From: an uncultured bacterium
Lineage (GTDB): Bacteria > Bacteroidota > Bacteroidia > Bacteroidales > Rikenellaceae
DNA length: 64,000 nt
Direction of reading: 5' to 3'
Assembly (NCBI GenBank): GCA_905214725.1
Contig: CAJMNH010000006.1
Location: forward strand, 1 to 64,000
A program made the translations under genes and the position numbers. Positions within the stretch are counted from its first letter, which is position 1. Each line of letters starts with the position of its first letter. Under the pieces are notes generated by a model. The model was not told the origin of the DNA. It saw only the letters and a program-made list of their open reading frames with translations, and searched no databases. Shown piece after piece: positions 60,623-64,000 of this stretch.

Positions 60623-61003
60623 ATGGAATTCGAAGGAGTCGTATATAAGATCATGCCCGTAACGCGGGGAACCTCTGCGCGGGGCGAGTGGCAGCGTCAG
60701 GATGTCGTTTTCGATTACAACGACGGCGGGCAGTTTTCCCGCAAAATCTGCGTGACGTTTTTCAACAAGGAGAGCGATGTGGCCAAACTGCGTGAAGGCG
60801 AGACGTTTCTCGTGTCGGTCAATGTCGAATCGCGCGAATACAACGGCCGCTGGTATACCGACATACGTGCTTGGCGCGTGCAGCCCAAGCAGCAGGCGCC
60901 GCAGGCCCCGATGACCGATGCGCCGCTGCCGTCGGATATTCCCTCGGAGAACGGATCGTTCGGCGGTGCGGCTGCAGCCGAGGTGGACGATCTGCCGTTC
61001 TGA
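60623..61003 (+). CDS. DUF3127 protein (OB-fold-like)
   Basis: A 126-residue protein beginning MEFEGVVYKIMPVTRGTSARG, with WQRQDVVFDYND and WYTDIRAWRV. This is DUF3127, a single-strand-binding-like OB-fold family of Bacteroidetes, and the C-terminus, acidic with DDLPF as its end, resembles the SSB tip that docks on replication proteins. Start at the ATG 60623 by homology. The gene ends at a terminator. Confidence 0.88.
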   Translation: MEFEGVVYKIMPVTRGTSARGEWQRQDVVFDYNDGGQFSRKICVTFFNKESDVAKLREGETFLVSVNVESREYNGRWYTDIRAWRVQPKQQAPQAPMTDAPLPSDIPSENGSFGGAAAAEVDDLPF

Positions 61004-61021
61004 ATCGCGAGGCAGCCGATG

Positions 61022-61057
61022 AAGAGGGATTCGAACGGTCGTTCGAATCCCTCTTTT
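61022..61057 (+). terminator. Terminator of the DUF3127 gene
   Basis: AAGAGGGATTCGAAC pairs fully with GTTCGAATCCCTCTT around a 4-base loop. Confidence 0.8.
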
Positions 61058-61351
61058 GTCGTTGTCCCTGCGCTGCGGCCGCCGCATCGGCTGTCCGGCG
61101 GCGTTCTCTTCGCCGTATTTTCCGGTCTGATCTTGTGCGGAGGACGTGGCGCTTTTCGTTTTTCGGCAATCGCAGCGTTGTCGGCCGGATCGTTCCGCTG
61201 TCGGTTTCCTTCGCGCGGCTCTGCCGCACCGTTCCGTCCGGCGGCCGTTTGCCGAATGTCGCACCTCCTCCCGCCGCTCCTGCGTTGTCCTGTCGCGCGG
61301 TTCAATTGCGCGTCCTTCGGTACGTCGCTTCGAGCGGTATGTACCGTTAAA

Positions 61352-61392
61352 GAAAAACGTCCTGCCATCACGAAGGATGCAGGACGTTTTTC
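61352..61392. terminator. Terminator of rpmE2
   Basis: GAAAAACGTCCTGC pairs with GCAGGACGTTTTTC. T runs occur on both strands; rpmE2 ends 17 bases to the right. Confidence 0.8.
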
Positions 61393-61408
61393 GTAACGCG
61401 CGGAATGC

Positions 61409-61678
61409 TTATTTCGCAGCGTTCTTCTTATCGTAGCGTTTTGCGTAGCGGCTCATAAACTTATCGACGCGACCGGCGGTGTCTACCAACTTCATCTTAC
61501 CGGTGTAGAACGGGTGAGAGGTGTTGGAAATTTCCATCTTATACACGGGATAGGTTTCGCCGTTCACTTCGATGGTCTCTTTTGTCGAAACGGCGGACCG
61601 ACACAAAAACACGTGGTCATTCGACATGTCCTTGAATGCCACCAAACGATAATTCTCAGGGTGAATACCTTTTTTCAT
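61409..61678 (-). CDS. rpmE2: 50S ribosomal protein L31, type B
   Basis: An 89-residue ribosomal protein starting MKKGIHPENYRLVAFKDMSN. The Cys quartet of the zinc form is missing apart from Cys26, so this is the zinc-independent type B. Upstream codons in frame belong to the leader. It lies opposite its neighbours with its own promoter. Confidence 0.95.
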   Translation of the reverse strand: MKKGIHPENYRLVAFKDMSNDHVFLCRSAVSTKETIEVNGETYPVYKMEISNTSHPFYTGKMKLVDTAGRVDKFMSRYAKRYDKKNAAK

Positions 61679-61715
61679 TTTCGTTTTGTTTTTGTTGAAA
61701 TATTCAATTGTGGGG

Positions 61716-61723
61716 CAAAGGTA
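61716..61723 (-). promoter_or_regulatory. -7 box of rpmE2
   Basis: TACCTTTG on the minus strand, 37 bases before the ATG. Confidence 0.6.
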
Positions 61724-61930
61724 ATAAATTATTTCCAAATCCGTCCTCCGGCGGTGATTTATTTTCCGCGGTTCCTCCGACTCCGATCTCTTTTCGCGCG
61801 AATTCCCGCCGGACGACGGCGGGGCCGGGCGCAGCAGAGGTCGGGCGGCGTGAAATACGGACGGCGAATTGGGAATTAAAAATTGTTTTTCTATCTTTGC
61901 AATCGCATAATCGGGTTTTCCCGTCCGAAC

Positions 61931-62004
61931 GGACCCATAGCTCAGTTGGTCAGAGCAGCGGACTCATAATCCGAAGGTCGTGGGATCATGCCCCTCTGGG
62001 TCCA
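61931..62004 (+). tRNA. tRNA with anticodon CAU (Met or lysidine-type Ile)
   Basis: A 74-nt cloverleaf. The acceptor arms GGACCCA and TGGGTCC pair fully, the D arm has GCTC..GAGC, and the loop CTCATAA gives anticodon CAT. Elongator Met and Ile2 cannot be told apart without more data. The T loop reads ATCATGC instead of the usual TTCRANY, the T stem has a T-T mismatch and the anticodon stem a G-A mismatch. CCA is not encoded. A terminator follows. Confidence 0.8.
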
Positions 62005-62010
62005 CATGCG

Positions 62011-62049
62011 AAAAAAGAGTTTACGGAATTTCCGTAAACTCTTTTTCTT
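62011..62049 (+). terminator. Terminator of the CAU tRNA gene
   Basis: AAAAAGAGTTTACGGAA pairs fully with its complement and ends in a T run. Confidence 0.9.
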
Positions 62050-62127
62050 TAGTTCGGGCGGAACGGAATCTATTCCGTACGAATCGCCCGATGCGCATCC
62101 GGCTCGATCGGGATGCGTTAGGACGGT

Positions 62128-63501
62128 TTACGCCCCCTTCTTCGATGCGCGATGGCGGATGACGCCCACGATGCGGTTGTAATTCCGCTTATTCAGTTTG
62201 TAGAAGAAAAGCGCGACGGCCGTCACTACCCACAGAATGCCGGGAATGGTGCTGAATGCGTGGCGCATGATCGAAAGAACGGTTTCGTTCTGCGCGGCGT
62301 TGGAGATATAACCGCCCGCTCCCAGCGCCAACGCCAGCAGGGAGGTTCCCAGCGCCATGCCGATTTTGTTGCCCAGCGAGATGAAGGCGTATTGGAATCC
62401 GTCGTTGCGCACCCCCGTAATCCACTCTCCGTACTCCACGCAATCCGGTATGATGGCGTAAATAGCCGTGTTGAAGCCGGAGAAGAAGAACTGCGACAGA
62501 GCCGCGAAGAGATAGAACGGGACGGGCGAGGCGTTGGGACTGAAAAAGTAGAGCGCGATCATCGTCACGCCTGTTCCGAGGGCGAAGATCGAAGCCGCCC
62601 AACCCTTGTTGGAGGTCCATTTGAAGACCAGCGGGAAACATCCCGCGCCGATGATCGAAGGGACGATGATGGCCAGCGAATAGAGCGAGAAGAGCGCCGC
62701 GCTGCCTTCGACGTAGGTGAAGTAGTAGAGCATGTCGGCGTTACGTCCGTAAAGGACGAATCCGAAAAGGACTTGTCCCAGCAGCGCCAGCAGATAGGGC
62801 CTGTTTTTGAGAACCGACCGGATTTGCACTTTCAGGGGCAGTTTCTGTTGCGGAGGGACTTCCACGACCTCTTTTGTCTTGGCGAAGCAGAAGATATGGC
62901 AGGAGGCGAAGATCGCTCCGTACAACACGGCCGTCAGCAGATATCCCTGCTGCGCATTGCCTCCGCCGAAAAATCCGATCAGGGGAATCGTCACGATGTT
63001 GATGATGCCGATGGCGATCATCGCACTGACCGAACGCGACGTGTTGAGCTTCGCACGTTCGTCTATATTCTGCGTTATGGCGCCGCACAACGTGCCGTAG
63101 GGGATATTTACGCAGGTGTAACCCAGAACCAGAATACTGTAGGTGACGGCCATGTAGACGATCTTGCCGGTCTGGCTCCAATCGGGGTGCGCCCAGAAGG
63201 TGAGCACCAGCACGAGGGCCGTCAGAGGCGCGCCGATGAGCAGCCACGGGCGGTAACGCCCCCAACGGGTATGCGTCTTGTCGCTCAGTCCTCCGATGAT
63301 CGGATCGTTGATGGCGTCCCAAAAACGGGAAACCAGCATCAGCGTCGCCACCGCGCCCATGCCGATGCCGAATACGTCCGTGTAGAAGATCATCAGAAAG
63401 TTCCCGACGAACATCCAGCTGAAATTGCAGCCTACGTCTCCCATCCCGTAAGCCAGTTTGCTCAGAAAGGGCACTTTCGCCTGTTTCGATTCGCTTGTCA
63501 T
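62128..63501 (-). CDS. GPH-family sugar:cation symporter
   Basis: A 457-residue MFS-type transporter with twelve membrane segments. The start KLAYGMGDVGCNFSWMFVGNFL, the DAINDPIIGGLSDKTHTRWGRYRPW loop and the late PDCVEYGEWITGVRNDGFQYA are typical of the glycoside-pentoside-hexuronide family (MelB, XynB, YicJ). It imports a glycoside or uronide together with Na+ or H+. No glycosidase lies next to it in the window. Start at 63501; the frame extends 58 codons upstream over a region with no homology. Confidence 0.92.
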   Translation of the reverse strand: MTSESKQAKVPFLSKLAYGMGDVGCNFSWMFVGNFLMIFYTDVFGIGMGAVATLMLVSRFWDAINDPIIGGLSDKTHTRWGRYRPWLLIGAPLTALVLVLTFWAHPDWSQTGKIVYMAVTYSILVLGYTCVNIPYGTLCGAITQNIDERAKLNTSRSVSAMIAIGIINIVTIPLIGFFGGGNAQQGYLLTAVLYGAIFASCHIFCFAKTKEVVEVPPQQKLPLKVQIRSVLKNRPYLLALLGQVLFGFVLYGRNADMLYYFTYVEGSAALFSLYSLAIIVPSIIGAGCFPLVFKWTSNKGWAASIFALGTGVTMIALYFFSPNASPVPFYLFAALSQFFFSGFNTAIYAIIPDCVEYGEWITGVRNDGFQYAFISLGNKIGMALGTSLLALALGAGGYISNAAQNETVLSIMRHAFSTIPGILWVVTAVALFFYKLNKRNYNRIVGVIRHRASKKGA

Positions 63502-64000
63502 TGCTTTTATGCGGTTAATAGTTTTGTATTGCGAAGCACGATACGGAACAGAGTTGAACGGCGGTATGGATCGCTCGTTGCAATCGCTTTCGATTTCGCT
63601 TCCGTTTGCGAAATATCCGGCCGTTCCTGCTGCTGTTCCGAAAGCGGCATTGTCTTTTCCTGTCGGCCGTTTCAAGGAAAATATTCGGTATCAACGGTCT
63701 TCTCCCGCTTTCGGTTGGCGGAAACGTCCAAAATTAACTATTTTTTTGATATTTGAACTGTTTTCGCTCGCTGTTTTTTCAGTTTTCGATCGGAAACAAA
63801 CGAAATACAACGGCAAACAACCGAAAGAGTTTCGGTCCGGCAGGTTTGCCGGCGTTTCGAAAACAGGCTTTTGCCGGATCGCCGTTCGGGAATTGTTGCG
63901 AAATCGGGGTTTCCGGTCCGCATTGAAAATCAGCGGATCAGGATTCGGTCGGTTTTTCCTCCGTTTCGGCCCGAACCTTTTCTCTTTTATGAGAATCGAA
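63502..64000. other. AT-rich segment to the end of the window
   Basis: No supported gene. Poly-A/T tracts and the possible symporter promoter lie here. An open frame of 61 codons at 63738-63923 on the minus strand shows no domain. The gene that follows, if any, starts outside the window. Confidence 0.4.
63729..63736 (-). promoter_or_regulatory. Possible -7 box of the GPH symporter
   Basis: TAATTTTG on the minus strand, about 230 bases before the ATG; the distance makes this uncertain. Confidence 0.3.

Larger units (their letters stand above)
61004..61408. other. 405-base intergenic segment
   Basis: Contains terminators at both ends. Between 61058 and 61350 nothing recognisable is seen; the open frames on either strand have no homology signature. 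Confidence 0.45.

Overview
The window looks like chromosomal DNA from a GC-rich member of the Bacteroidales, most probably an Alistipes-like (Rikenellaceae) gut bacterium. This is inferred from several signs. Nearly every transcription unit is preceded by the Bacteroidetes -7 box TAnnTTTG. There are many SPII lipoproteins with a Cys-Ser-Asp-Asp start, a complete Bat (aerotolerance) operon, a DUF4295 gene behind rpmB-rpmG, a TonB-dependent receptor with a CarboxypepD_reg-like N-terminus, and a Bacteroidetes-type 6S RNA between zapA and rny. No plasmid, phage, insertion sequence or CRISPR array was seen. Most of the window is housekeeping DNA with a few accessory insertions. No database search was possible, so all names rest on recognised motifs and gene context.

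Layout. 0.2-4.3 kb: MATE exporter and a Ca-type P-ATPase, minus strand. 4.4-10.2 kb: the cell-elongation operon mreB-mreC-mreD-mrdA-rodA, minus strand. 10.4-15.1 kb: pgi, a small lipoprotein, a NarL-type two-component pair and surE. 15.1-15.7 kb: a gap with no convincing gene. 15.7-20.7 kb: a lipoprotein, a YebC-family protein, a DUF4886 secreted protein and two tandem 385-residue lipoproteins. 21-25.8 kb: TonB receptor with a small Cys/His-rich partner, a lipid kinase and ApbE. 25.9-31.6 kb: rpsO-pnp, an OmpA/TPR lipoprotein and deoC. 31.9-38.5 kb: the Bat operon (moxR, DUF58, BatD-like, BatC, BatA, BatB) with an S1/P1-type nuclease translationally coupled at its end. 38.8-41.2 kb: lipoprotein, ferritin and a 48-residue lipoprotein. 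41.4-47.5 kb: rpmB-rpmG-DUF4295, then a Vat-like acetyltransferase and an oppositely oriented secreted protein, then ftsY, a DUF4919-like gene and rimO. 47.6-50.2 kb: a coiled-coil protein, zapA, 6S RNA and rny. 50.3-55.9 kb: two small proteins, an LruC-like lipoprotein, and pdxB-pyrD-cinA. 56.2-61 kb: a ureohydrolase-nhaA-FKBP operon, a second FKBP and a DUF3127 protein. 61.4-63.5 kb: rpmE2, a CAU tRNA and a GPH-family sugar symporter.

The genes group around envelope growth (mre/mrd/rod), division (zapA), translation and RNA turnover (rpsO, rpmB, rpmG, rpmE2, rimO, pnp, rny, 6S RNA), protein targeting and folding (ftsY, FKBPs), and envelope or oxidative stress (Bat, ferritin). The points that best repay a second look are: poly-G/C runs just after the lipobox of two lipoproteins; the inserted Vat-like gene with a perfect palindrome between the adjacent divergent promoters; a 22-bp tandem duplication abutting a lipoprotein promoter; an AT-rich inverted-repeat element inside the Bat operon; the nuclease coupled to batB; and a CAU tRNA with an aberrant T loop. 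I did not find a clearly new multi-gene system.
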